Shown here: in pieces, positions 40,206-50,258 of the stretch | Numbering within the stretch: the stretch's first letter is position 1 | Layout: each line of letters starts with the position of its first letter | Origin: Branchipolynoe longqiensis | Taxonomy: Eukaryota; Annelida; Polychaeta; Phyllodocida; Polynoidae | Assembly: GCA_030323885.1 (NCBI GenBank) | Contig: CM059194.1 | Location: 26,136,363 to 26,200,362, forward strand | Length of the DNA stretch: 64,000 nucleotides | Direction: 5' to 3' | Made by a program: the position numbers and the translations under genes | The notes under the pieces: generated by a model | What the model was told of the DNA's origin: nothing | Seen by the model: only the letters and a program-made list of their open reading frames with translations | The model's database searches: none

Positions 40206-40540
40206 ATGGGATGTGATTGGAGGGAAGGGAGGGGAGGGTAGGGAGGGGAGGGGAGGGGAGGGGAGGGGAAGGGAGGGGAGGGGAGGGAGGAGAGGGAGGG
40301 AAGGGGGGGGAGGGCCAAGGAGGGAGGGGAGGGGAGGGAGGGGAGGGGAGGGGAGGGGAGGGGAGGGGAGGGGAGGGGAGGGGAGGGGAGGGGAGGGGAG
40401 GGAGGGGAGGGGAGGGAAGGGAAGGGAGGGGAGGGGAGGGGAGGGGAGGGAGAAGGGGAAGAAGAGGAAGGGGAATGGAGAGGGGGGATGGGAAATGGGA
40501 AGGGGGAAGGAGGGAGGGGGAAGGGGGAAGGGGGAAGGGG
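40206..40540. repeat. (GGGGA)n G-rich minisatellite
   Basis: About 330 bases of GGGAG/GGGGAG units on the plus strand, with dozens of G3-G4 runs spaced by 1-2 bases, so strong G-quadruplex potential. Gly/Arg/Glu-rich frames are artefacts. Confidence 0.9.
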
Positions 40541-40564
40541 TTGAATTGGAGACGAGTTTGTTTA

Positions 40565-40800
40565 TTGGGGTAACGGCCTAGCAACATCATATCAGGAATA
40601 GTACGAACTTGTGACAGTGCGCCATCATGGTGCTTTTGTAGTGATTCCCCATTGGGATACCGTACTAAGAGCACCATGGTGCCATATCCCACTCAGTCAT
40701 ATTATCCCGACACTGATCCAACCAGTCATTGTCCTATCGCGGTTAATACCAAGCGCCAAGCAAGGTTAGGTCCTAATTTTGACGGCCGTTTGTTTGACTC
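40565..40800 (-). mobile_element. SINE-A copy, diverged
   Basis: Minus strand, from 'cctagcaacatcatatcagg' to the start of the head, which is replaced by a C-run. Confidence 0.75.
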
Positions 40801-40864
40801 AGCGGGGGGATTTTGCCCCCCCCCCCCCCCCCCCCAAACACACACACACGACATCCAGCATGAC

Positions 40865-41093
40865 CAAACGCGGGGAGCCGAATCGGTAGGATGCAGGCTT
40901 CCCGTGCGGAAGGTCAGGGAGTTCGATTCCCGGTCGAGTCAAACCAATGACGTACACGATTGATACTTGTCGCTACCTAGCCAGCGCTCGACATTATTAG
41001 GATAGGTTGGCTCGGTGTCAGGATAATGTGACTGAGTGGAATATCAAGTCCTGGTGCCGGCAGCCTGATCTCCCAGTGGGGCAGCACTATAAA
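40865..41093 (+). mobile_element. SINE-A head and middle, left arm of a foldback
   Basis: tRNA head (agccgaatcggtaggatg, GAGTTCGATTCCC) and body to 'gcagcactataaac'. Confidence 0.85.
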
Positions 41094-41098
41094 CTAAC

Positions 41099-41322
41099 CA
41101 GTGCTGCCAACTGGGAGACCAGGCTGCCGGCACCATGACTTGATATTCCACTCAGTCACATATTATCCTGACACTGAGCCAACCTATCCTATTGTTAATG
41201 TCGAGTGCCAGGCTAGAAAGTGACAAGTATCAATTTTGTAAGTCATTGGTTTGACGGGAACCAAACTCCCGATCTCCCCCACGCGAGGGCCGCGCTCCAC
41301 CGATTCGGCCACCGCGCCCGGT
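41099..41322 (-). mobile_element. SINE-A head and middle, right arm of the foldback
   Basis: Begins 5 bases after the left arm and runs in the opposite sense to its own head (gattcggccaccgcgccc). Confidence 0.85.
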
Positions 41323-41370
41323 ATACTCATCCCTAATATGACCTTAGATGTTGCTAGAACGTAAAGTACC
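41323..41370 (+). mobile_element. SINE-A 3' end after the foldback
   Basis: 'actcatccctaatatgacc' to 'gctagaacgtaaagtacc': the 3' terminus missing from the plus-strand arm. Confidence 0.75.
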
Positions 41371-41403
41371 AAAAACATATATTCATCTATAAACAAAAAT
41401 TCC

Positions 41404-41413
41404 ACACACACAC

Positions 41414-41446
<33 letters not shown>

Positions 41447-41452
41447 TACACA
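41404..41452. repeat. (CA)n microsatellite
   Basis: About 48 bases of CA with a few TA interruptions. Confidence 0.9.
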
Positions 41453-41512
41453 TCAAAACCATCGAAATTGTACATTAACATTCACTGCTTTGGAAACATG
41501 TTTAAATGAACA

Positions 41513-41560
41513 GTTTGTTATTTTACATCCTAGCAACATCTAAGGTAATATCAGGACGCT
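41513..41560 (-). mobile_element. SINE-A 3' fragment
   Basis: Short minus-strand 3' end. Confidence 0.65.
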
Positions 41561-41764
41561 TTAAATGAAGAATGACAACTAGAAATGATAGAGTGTAGGG
41601 TGGGGGTGGGGGGGGGGGGGCGCCGAGCTGTTTTCGTCAGTACTTGGTGTCGCCATCTATAGCCCGGCGTTGAACTACACCGCGGGAGCCCCAAGGTCCG
41701 AGACTGAGATGCTACAAAAGCACGAGACCCCCCCCCCCCCACACACACACCTCCATTTGGTTTT

Positions 41765-42118
41765 GGTTTGTTTGTTGTTGTTTGACGTCCTAGCAACATC
41801 TAAGGTCATATCAGGACGGGTACCGACTTGTGACAGTGCGCACTCGTGGAGACTTTGTAGTTCTGCCCCACTGGGAAATCAGGCCGCCAGTACCATGAAC
41901 TGATATCCCCTTCAGTCACATTATCCCGACACTGACTGAACCAGTCCTTGCCCTATCCTAGTAATGTCGAGTGGCAGGGTAGGAAGCGACAAGTATCAAT
42001 TTTTAAGTCATTGGTTTGAATCGACCAGGGGTCGAACCCATGATCTCATGGGTTCTGGTCCCCCGATCTCCCAAAAAAGGGTGGGGGGGGGCGGACACTC
42101 AACTCATTCGGCCACCCT
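41765..42118 (-). mobile_element. SINE-A copy, full length
   Basis: 3' tail (GTTTGTTTGTTGTTG) to head (aactcattcggccaccc), with a poly-G interruption in the head at about 42,080. Confidence 0.85.
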
Positions 42119-42144
42119 ATCGTTCCCTCCATTTGGGACCGAAG

Positions 42145-42506
42145 CTAAAGTTGCACAGTCCGATGAAAACATCAAATTTTAAAAACCAAAACAATAGTTG
42201 AGATTTTATTCTACATATATCTAACTTAGATATTGGTGCACTTATTAAACATTTGTCAACACACAGAAGGGAATGCTGAGGCATTTTAAAAGAACCTGTT
42301 TAGAACTGCAGAAGCCTATAGCGTCTAAAGTTTTGGCGTGCTTGCCAACATTAATTTTGCATGTTTGCATTACAAATATCTCAAAAGTTAGCCATTTAAA
42401 ATAAAACTTACTTGAAACTAAATTAAGGTAGATTATAATGATCAACGCAATATGTTATTCTCAGAAAATGTCGGAAACTCAAAACCACCGGACTATGCAA
42501 CTCTAA
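42145..42506. mobile_element. MITE-T copy
   Basis: CTAAAGTTGCACAGTCCGATG to CACCGGACTATGCAACTCTAA; both TTAA ends are mutated to CTAA. Confidence 0.85.
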
Positions 42507-42764
42507 GAAATGATGTGTGCCAGGCCTGCCAAAGAAAGCGTCACCGAATGACTGTACGCCTACGTCAGCAGACCAGTGAGGGAGCTTCTTTTTTTTTGCC
42601 TTTCTATTTATTTAATAACAAATTTGTTTATCTTGTAAACTTGTACACTATAGTATAAGGATAGACGTATAATCTGACTGCTTTCTGTTTGTGAAATACA
42701 GACAGACATCTACTTACCGAGCAACCAATGGATGCTCATAGCCTCGCTAATTTCAATACAGTTG
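42507..42764. other. Nothing recognised
   Basis: Unique stretch. Confidence 0.5.
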
Positions 42765-42991
42765 TCGAGGGGAGGGTGGGGGGTGATGAAAATGGGAAAT
42801 ATTGTGGCTAAGGCGGGAATCGAACCCACATTGTTGCATTCCGGGCCAGTGTGCTAACCATTACACCACTTAGGCTCCCTAATGTCACCACCCTACCCAC
42901 GCCTAACCTGTCTAGGTGGCTGCTCGTCTGAGAGGTCAGTGCAGACGACCACACAGTGGAGATGCTAACCATTAGACCACCTAGGCTCCCA
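42765..42991 (-). repeat. tRNA-like repeat, dimeric copy 3
   Basis: Minus strand holds two tRNA-like heads: GGGAGCCTAGGTGGTCTAAT (cut by the next element) and, about 110 bases later, GGGAGCCTAAGTGGTGTAAT with T-arm GTGGGTTCGATTCCCGC. Between them lies a perfect stem TCGTCTG/CAGACGA. The dimeric structure explains the leader in copies 1 and 2. Confidence 0.7.
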
Positions 42992-43705
42992 GGGGCCATA
43001 TGCATGATGCAGTGTTAGCGAGCCAAAACGGTGTTTGGCGGGAATTCCCCATTTAGCGGTGAAAAGTCGCATGCAAGGGTCAGTGTTAGGGCTAACACCA
43101 CAAGCTTAAACTAGGTTACAGTAAACCCATTCCATAGCTGGTTTACAGGCGGTGTTAGCTATGGAGTAGGCCCAAAGCTATTCAATGCTATCATATTTAG
43201 CAGAATAACATAATCAAAAAGTGAAATTTCATCAAATTAACCCTAAATTCGAACCGATATTAACGCCGCCACCGCATCGGCGGCTATATTAATATTGTCG
43301 AACCGACGAATGCAAAGTAAACAAATCGCCACCGCCGCATCGACGTCGATGTCCATACTGTCGAACGTCAACTAAACATGGCCGCCGCCGCCACCCGCGT
43401 ATCGGCGACAATATATTAAAGCCAAATCTATTCAATGCGATCATATTTAACAGAATTACATACTGTACAAGTGATATTTTAGCAAATTAACCGCAAAAAT
43501 GAACCGAAAGTAACGCCGCCGCTACAATGGCGGCGATATTAATATTGTAAAATCGAGGGATTTCCCAAATCTATAAATAACTTTACGTTTAGCTATAATC
43601 AAAGTGTTATGCGCTCCTGCATACCACTTGACATAGTTCCTGATCTCAGTGATAGCTAAACGGTGTCCGGCTGTAACACGAAAAGCGTGTCATGCATATG
43701 GCCCC
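42992..43705. mobile_element. Transposon with GGGGCCATATGCATGA inverted ends
   Basis: 16-bp perfect ends (GGGGCCATATGCATGA), then a looser inverted match ('aaacggtgt'). The interior has two diverged tandem units of about 255 bp (from 43,168 and 43,423), each with 'attaacgccgcc' and 'atattaatattgt'. It is inserted in a tRNA-like repeat, which resumes at 43,706. Confidence 0.8.
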
Positions 43706-43740
43706 TGATGTCACCACCCTACCCAGTGCAAACTACTCAG
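43706..43740 (-). repeat. tRNA-like repeat, continuation after insertion
   Basis: 'gatgtcaccaccctaccca' continues the unit cut at 42,991. Compare 'aatgtcaccaccctaccca' at about 42,881. Confidence 0.7.
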
Positions 43741-44045
43741 CTCCATAATCCGAATATGTCCGCTAAGAGGTAGGTAAAGAAATATGTATCTGGTAACCTG
43801 ATCCTACCTAGGATAACAATCCAACCTCAAACCCCCTTTCCACAAGTTTGATTGTGGTTATTTTGTTTAACCAAACAAGTAGCAATAATACAGACATTAA
43901 ATGTGTATGATTAAAAGTTTTCTTCATTTCAATTTTCCTGACTTTTAGGATCGTTCACGGATGAAAGTGGTCTCCAGCAAAAACAACAACAACAACAACA
44001 ACAAATCTTTTTTTTAATTAAAAAAAATAATTGTTAAGCCAAGAT
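43741..44045. other. Nothing recognised; (AAC)n at 43,980-44,003
   Basis: A short AAC microsatellite next to an A/T run; no gene. Confidence 0.5.
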
Positions 44046-44049
44046 TATT

Positions 44050-44305
44050 ACACCGACGGCGAATTTCCGCGAAAACCCTGGTTTTCCTCCATAGGATTAG
44101 CATTGTCAGGGAATCACGGGAAAATACCGGACGTCAGGTTTCCACTATCTTTGTTGTAGCTATATTATCACCCATACCTAACTCTTTCTTGTTTGGACTT
44201 CATGTTGCCATATCTATATATCCTGATTCCGAACGTTAATCGGTGAATAAAAAATAAAAAGCGGAAATCCGCGAAATCGCGGAGATCGTTCATCCCCGTA
44301 CATTG
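44050..44305. mobile_element. Repeat E, copy 1 (diverged)
   Basis: Shares 'aggattagcattgtcaggg' with 50,650 and the end 'cgcgaaatcgcggagatcg' with 50,880. Confidence 0.6.
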
Positions 44306-44561
44306 AACCCCTCTATCTGCTCCTTCCAGTGCCTCCAAAAGCGGAGGGAAACCTTCTCCCAACAATGTCAATGTCAGTAGTGCGCACATTCAATATACTG
44401 GATATTGGCCCATTCACCATACAATCGTGACAGATCCATACAACACTGCGTCCAATTCTGTACAGGCCGCGAATATCGGTGCTGGCTGACCGGAACTGAG
44501 ACTGGGAGACAGCGCCCCAGCAAGGTGGAACAGTGCTCAATATTTCGAAGGCCAGGTATTT

Positions 44562-44712
44562 ATTGTGCATTTATTGTGCATTTATTGTGCATTTATTGTG
44601 AATTTATTGTGCATTTATCGTGAATTTATCGTGCATTTATTGTGAATTTATTGTGAATTTATCGTGCATTTATTGTGCATTTATTGTGCATTTATTGTGC
44701 ATTTATTTGTGC
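44562..44712. repeat. 11-bp tandem repeat 'tgtgcatttat'
   Basis: About 13 units with c/a and t/c variants (tgtgaatttat, cgtgcatttat). Confidence 0.9.
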
Positions 44713-44889
44713 ATTCGTGGTTATACCTGATTATGGGTTAAATGCATCGAGCAACAGGGTGCAAAATGTAATAATGGCTAAAAAGATTTTAGTTTTTTTT
44801 GGGGTAAAAGGAATTGAGTGAAAATATGATCAAAGTGGCTAACTCAAGCACACTATCTAATGGTTGGAATTAATTACCACTCAACCAGT

Positions 44890-45180
44890 TTGGTTTGGTT
44901 GTTGGAGTTTTATGTCCTGGCAAAATCTAAAGTCATATCAGGACGCATACCGACTTGTGACAGTGCACACTCATGGCAACTTTATAATGTTGTCCCACTA
45001 GGAGACCAGGTGGCCAGCACCATAACCTGATATCCGACTCAGTCCCATTATTCTGACAATGAGCCAACCAGTCCTTGCCCTATCCTAATAATGCCGAGCG
45101 CCTGGCTAGGAAGCGACAAGTATCAATTTTTAAGTCATTGGGAGATAGACACTCAACTTATTTGGCCACCCCGTCCTCCT
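44890..45180 (-). mobile_element. SINE-A copy
   Basis: 3' end at 44,893; the head has lost its B box, so 'aagtcattggg' joins straight to 'acactcaacttatttggcc'. Confidence 0.85.
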
Positions 45181-45189
45181 TGCGCCCTC

Positions 45190-45490
45190 ATTAAGTGCTG
45201 TCGCCGCAAGGACGCCAACCTCCCAGCGTCCATTTCGGAAATTTTGGATGCAAGGAGGTTGCTGCTGCTGCATGTGCAACCTCCTTGCGTCCTGTTCCGG
45301 CGGCGCCATTAAACAGTGGTTGGCGACCTGGCGCCACCAGGTCACTGACCCCTTGGTTGGCGCTGACCTAGCGGCGTCAAAATATGTAATGCTGTGCTCA
45401 CCGGGTGGTTGGCGCTACAGCGCCAACCACATATTTGAATCAATGTATCGAATGGGACGCTTGGAGGTTGGCGTCCTTTTGAGCATAAGG
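45190..45490. mobile_element. Hairpin-rich foldback element
   Basis: Outer arms CAAGGACGCCAACCTCC and GGAGGTTGGCGTCCTTTT. Inside are three further hairpins: CAAGGAGGTTGC/GCAACCTCCTTG, GACCTGG/CCAGGTC and GTGGTTGGCGCT/AGCGCCAACCAC (2-base loop). Confidence 0.7.
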
Positions 45491-45527
45491 AGGTTGGCGG
45501 CGAACGCTGCCTCTCGTGTGACTGGGG

Positions 45528-45770
45528 TATTAGATAATGATGCACTTATTAAGCATTTGCTACCACATAGAAGGGAACACTACAACCTGTTATTGCATAA
45601 GCCTATGGTGTCAGAGTTTTGGCATGCTTGACCAAATTAATTTTACATGGTTACACTTCAAATATCTTCAAATTTAGCCATTTAGAATCAAAGTTACTTC
45701 AAACTAAAGCCACATAGATTATAACCATCAATTTAATATATATTTATCTCGAGGGACTATGCAACTTTAA
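45528..45770. mobile_element. MITE-T, left end truncated
   Basis: Starts at 'ataatgatgcacttatt'; right end GGACTATGCAACTTTAA. Confidence 0.8.
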
Positions 45771-45789
45771 ATAATTACACTGGGTGGCA

Positions 45790-46146
45790 GTTTGTTTGTT
45801 TGTTGTTGTTTTATGTCCTAGCAACATCTAAGGTGATATCAGGATGGGTACCGACTTGTGACAGTGCGCACTCATGGCGACTTTATAGTGCTGCCCCACT
45901 GAAAGACCAGGCCGCCAGCACCATGACCTAATATACCACTCAGTCACATTATCATGACACTGAGCAAACCAGTCCTTGCCCTATCCTAATATTAATGCCG
46001 GGCGCCAGGTTAGGAAGCAACAAGTATCAATTTTTAAGTCATCGGTTTGACTCGACCAGGGTTCGAACACACGACCCCACCATCTACCAACACGGGAGAC
46101 GGACGCTCTAACTGAGTACTTAACTCATTTGGCCATCCCATCTGGT
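45790..46146 (-). mobile_element. SINE-A copy, full length
   Basis: GTTTGTTTGTTGTTG tail to head GGGTTCGAACACACGACCCC and 'catttggccatcccatctgg'. Confidence 0.9.
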
Positions 46147-46379
46147 CTGGGTGGCAGTTGCCCTTGGCTGTGGACGAGTGCAGTGTAAATGTACCCGCCA
46201 GGCAACAAATGACCAGTGGTCATGGTTCACATTGTGACAGCCCGGCCAATTGTGGTCGGCCAGACAGCAGATAGCCACTCACCACCCGCCAATACAGGCA
46301 CTACAGACAAGACAAACATTGCGACACACAGCGAGAAACAGGAGAGTGCACTGCGCTTACAATTTACAGGTATTCCGGT

Positions 46380-46467
46380 TTGGTTGGTTGTTGGAGTTTT
46401 AGGTCCTGGCAACCTCTGAGGTCACTCTAAGGGCATATCAGGACGGGTACCGACTTGTGACAGTAGA
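46380..46467 (-). mobile_element. SINE-A 3' fragment
   Basis: Contains a small internal duplication ('gaggtcactctaag'). Confidence 0.7.
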
Positions 46468-46652
46468 CCCCAGTCACACTACAGCTCGCGACCACTTTGC
46501 GACCACCTTAGACCAAAGAACCGACACTCACCAGTGACATCCTTGCTACCAAAACAATGGTTGCCGATGTCTGGGCATCACTGGTGAGTGTGGGTTCTTT
46601 GGTATAAGGTGGTCGCAAAGTGGTCGTAAGCTGTAGTGTGACTGGGGTCTTA
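46468..46652. mobile_element. Foldback element F, copy 1
   Basis: Arms of about 75 bp: ACCCCAGTCACACTACAGCT and its complement with few changes; short central loop near 'atggttgccgatgtc'. Confidence 0.85.
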
Positions 46653-46695
46653 GTCCAAAGTGGTCGCAAGCCGTAGTGTGACTGGGGTATTAGGA
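46653..46695. mobile_element. Foldback element F, terminal fragment
   Basis: 'ccaaagtggtcgcaagcc' to 'tagtgtgactgggg'. Confidence 0.7.
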
Positions 46696-46839
46696 AGGAC
46701 CGAAGCTGGAACCTAGGACACTGGGTCGCAGCTATAGCTTAAATGACTGGAAGTAATGTTTTATCTCGTGTTAAATACTTGATGGGACACTTTGACTTCA
46801 ATCTACATTAGAAACAATTGTATGTCAACAATCCTACTA

Positions 46840-46892
46840 AGTTTTGTTTGTTTGTTGTCGTTTTACGTCCTAGCAACATCTAAGGTCATTAA
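46840..46892 (-). mobile_element. SINE-A 3' fragment
   Basis: Tail and first 35 bases only. Confidence 0.7.
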
Positions 46893-46981
46893 GTTTAGTT
46901 ATCAGGAGGCATATGTTTGTATACAGTGAACGTACGTAGTGAAAGATAGGGCTGGGAGGGGGACCATCCCTACCTTCCACC

Positions 46982-47584
46982 TAGATAACAAAATTCACAG
47001 CTGTGTTCAGCGGTGAACAACGAGGCTGCGTAAAGGCTGGAGAAAATGTGTCTCACAGTTCATGGCCTTGGATTGGCTCACAGACATCTCCTACCTTATG
47101 TTGATTAAAATCCATTAGCCACAATCCAAGTGTACATGTTTCCCCTCAACATATACACTCCGGAGTGTTCAAATGACATAATATCAGTGCATGTTTACAC
47201 AAAATCAGTTTGCAGTGATAGAGTTCGTGAAATAAATAATCCATGTTTGAATGAACTGTTTGTACCACATGACTACCTCAGCCAATCAAAATGTACCACC
47301 TGACTACATCAGCCAATCAAAATGACCTCCACTGGACTCTATCAAAATGGCTGACATGTGGATATTTCAATCCAGATTTTAAACTTCATTCATCTATGAA
47401 TATTGACTAAACAACTCAAAAGTCGAGAGTAAATACATCCAGGTAGGTGAAGAATTATATGTCATTTCTTTGATTGTGGATTTAGGTTCTCATTTCATTT
47501 CCCCATTTTCTCTCCAGCTTTTATATATAGGGTTGGTTTTCACCCATATACTGTGTGTAGTACGGGGTTAATCTTTTATCTACC
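46982..47584. mobile_element. MITE-M long variant, perfect 9-bp TSD
   Basis: CCTTCCACC flanks both sides exactly (46,973-46,981 and 47,585-47,593). Ends TAGATAACAAAATTCAC and AATCTTTTATCTA. The 603-bp interior is mostly unrelated to the 400-bp copies, except the last 120 bases; it includes a duplicated 'cagccaatcaaaatg' (47,280-47,322). Confidence 0.85.
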
Positions 47585-47595
47585 TTCCACCATGT

Positions 47596-47878
47596 AAGGC
47601 CTCAGTCACACTACAACTTGTGGCCACTTGCGACTACTTAATGATCACTTTGCAACCACAAGCCGGCAACATCCTTGCGACCAAAGCAAAAAAAGAAAAG
47701 GTGGGGGGAAAACAATGGTTGATTAGTCGGCGACCATTTTGGTCACAAGTTCTGCACCAAAAGCCTCATTTTGACCAAAGTGGTCGCTGACCACTTTTTG
47801 TATTTGCGACCAGTCGCTGACCGGTCAGCCTTTTGGTTACAAAATGGTCGCTAGTGGTCACAAGCCATAGTGTGACTG
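47596..47878. mobile_element. Foldback element F, copy 2
   Basis: CTCAGTCACACTACAACTTG at the left, AAGCCATAGTGTGACTG at the right, with 'gcgacca' motifs between. Confidence 0.75.
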
Positions 47879-47954
47879 TTTTTTTTGTTGTTGTTGCTAC
47901 ATTAGTTGTTTAAGCAGGGGAACTTTCAAGCGCGGACGATTGGTCTTCATTCCA

Positions 47955-48085
47955 CTGCTCCTTCCCCTATCCTAATGATGCCGAGCGCCTGGCTAGGAAG
48001 CGACAAGTATCAATTTTTAAGTCATTTGTTTGACTCGACCAGGATTCGAACCCACGATCTACCAACACGGGACTCAGCGTTTTGG
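47955..48085 (-). mobile_element. SINE-A head half
   Basis: From 'cctatcctaatgatgccg' to the head (GGATTCGAACCCACGATC). Confidence 0.8.
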
Positions 48086-48448
48086 GTTCCAGTTTCAGTT
48101 CTTATACTGAGGGACCAGCGGAACACAAAACACACCATTAAACGAATACAGGATCATTTACATAGCCATAGGGCAAAGTGACACTGCTATAAGCGTATTA
48201 AATTTGCAAATATATTGGTTTTGGGCAGTGTAGTGATCACGTCCAATTATTTAAATTGAGTAATCTTCTGTGGTTACATAAACGAATTTGACAACGCCAA
48301 CATGTGGACAAAAGCAAACAGTTAAAAATAAAAAACTTAAAAAAAACTAGCAAAGACACCCACACACAATCCACCGAGCACTAGACTGTTGTTAACGCTA
48401 AATGTTTTAATATATAAATATTATGCACTCAAAACCAACTTAAAACTA
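48086..48448. other. Nothing recognised
   Basis: AT-rich unique sequence. Confidence 0.5.
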
Positions 48449-48451
48449 GAT

Positions 48452-48515
48452 TGATTGATTGGTGGTTGCTTTACACCGTTTCGGCAGTATAGGCCATATT
48501 CACGGTGAGAAATGT
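48452..48515. repeat. Dispersed repeat shared with 24,212-24,290
   Basis: 'ggtggttgctttacaccg' and 'tcggcagtataggccatatt'. Confidence 0.55.
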
Positions 48516-48639
48516 TTGTTTTTTGTTCAAACGATCGCTTTTACATGTAAAAGCAGACAATCAATTATGTGCAAATAGACACTCATTAAATTAGAAAGCT
48601 CACAATCATATATTTGTGGTCAAGGGAAACAAATTCCAA

Positions 48640-49300
48640 TAGAAAAGGAAAAGTTTTATTAATAATTGATAGAATCTATTTAGTAAACTATATGAGGTGG
48701 TACAGTCCAGCTGCCCTCAAAAAGGCTAAAATGTTTTCCTGTTTTACCTTAGTAAAAAGGTCATGCATACTGTCTGCAATGTAGAACTGTTGTCGCAGGG
48801 TCAAAATATCAACGCAACTTAGTAAAATGTGTTTGAGTGTCAGCGGGGACTGACACCCAATACATTCAGGGGGAGGTTCCCCCTTGAGCAGAAAAGCATG
48901 TGTAAGCCATGAGTGGCCAATACGGCAGCGGCTAAGGACCACTTGTTCCCGCCGACCCTCCGCATGAGTCTGTGGTGGCCTTCCCACAGATGGTTCAATT
49001 TCTTTAAGTTTATTAATGTTTTCATCCCACTCATGTCGCCATTTGGATTTTATGTGGGTGGCTATTAGTGGTTTCAGATCAGAGTGAGGGATCAGACACG
49101 GTTCAAGATCATAGTTCAGGGCCTTCTTCGCAGCCCGATCAGCTCATTCATTTCCTTGTATGACAGCATGGCCAGGCACCCAGCACAGGTCGATGTCATA
49201 CCCATCCGTTGTCAGTTGGTTCATTTTATAAATGACTGTTGCTAGAATAGGGTGATTCGTTTTCAGTCCAGCAACAGCCAGGAGGCAAGAGAACAAACTT
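48640..49300 (-). pseudogene. Non-LTR retrotransposon RNase H and C terminus (I/Nimb-like)
   Basis: Minus strand: RNase H end (WVPGHAV..., AADRAAKK-like) followed by the conserved C-terminal tail LSRCRIGHSWLTHAFLLKG, ECIGCQSPLTLKHILLSC and QQFYIADSMHDLF, ending with a stop at 48,688. This order, with a C-x2-C-x8-H-x4-C finger, is typical of I/Nimb-type elements. The frame is open from 48,688 up to a TGA at 49,144-49,146, where the sister copy at 1,205-1,435 has CGA. 5'-truncated. Confidence 0.82.
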
Positions 49301-49339
49301 AAAACTAGAAGAACTTAGAATAGCAAATGTAATAGCACA

Positions 49340-49690
49340 TTTTAGAAAAAGTTTGTTTTATTTACCGACGCCTCTAGAGCACATTGATTTTCATATCATT
49401 GGCTATTAGACATCAACTATATGGTTATTCTGACACATTTCTTTGGAGAAAACCCGCTGCCGTCACATAGGCTACTCTTTCCGATAAGCAGACTTATTGG
49501 GGTCATTTATTTCCACTTTGCAACAGACTGGACAGCACACACCACAGCCTTTGCTGAACCACTTGTGGACCACTGGTTGGAAAGGAAAATAGCCCAAACT
49601 GCAAATGGGTCCACTGAACAGGATCGATCGCATGACCTGCACCTGCACAGGTGGATACTCTACTGCCTGAGCTTCGTCCCGCTCCCTCCA
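49340..49690 (-). mobile_element. SINE-C copy 2, with 3' end
   Basis: Head 'aagctcaggcagtagagta', body 'tcggaaagagtagcctatg', 3' end 'tgtctaatagccaatgat' then 'gcgtcggtaaataaaacaaa', the typical mollusc SINE terminus. Confidence 0.8.
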
Positions 49691-49751
49691 CACATTTTAG
49701 AAAGGCAGCATCTTCCACTCAGTACCCTTTTAATAAATACATTACTATGAA

Positions 49752-50076
49752 TTAAATTTGCATAGTTCGATGGTTTTCAGTTTCTGAGATAAATATATTA
49801 GGTTGATGGTTATAATCTAATTTACTTAGGTTTGAAGTAACTTTTATTTTGAATGGCTAACTTTTGAGATATTTGCAGTGCAAACATGCTAAATTAATTT
49901 TTGGCAACCACGCCAAAACTCTGACACCATATTAGATTCTATTAAATTACCTCAGTGTTCCCTTCGGTGTGGCAACAAATGTTTAATAAGTACACCAGTA
50001 TCTAAGTTAGAATCAAATCTAAATAATTGCTTTGGTTTTGAATACTTGATGTTTCCATCAGACTATGTAGCTTTAA
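49752..50076. mobile_element. MITE-T copy
   Basis: TTAAATTTGCATAGTTCGATG to CATCAGACTATGTAGCTTTAA; TTAA at both ends. Confidence 0.9.
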
Positions 50077-50258
50077 GGTCATGTCGAAACAGTTGACAGC
50101 TAGGAAAGCATAGGATATGATTTAGTTTCCAGCTAAATCTTTTTTAGTCTATTTCTATTTTATTATTAAATTATGGTTCACAAAGATTTAAGAACAGAGA
50201 TTGGGTAGGATCCAGGAGTCATTGTATGCAAAACCTACGAAGCACATTCCTGTTATAC

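Noticed and set aside
39991..40692. Gly/Arg/Glu-rich and Pro/Ser-rich frames of up to 196 codons
   Set aside because: Translations of the GGGGA minisatellite.
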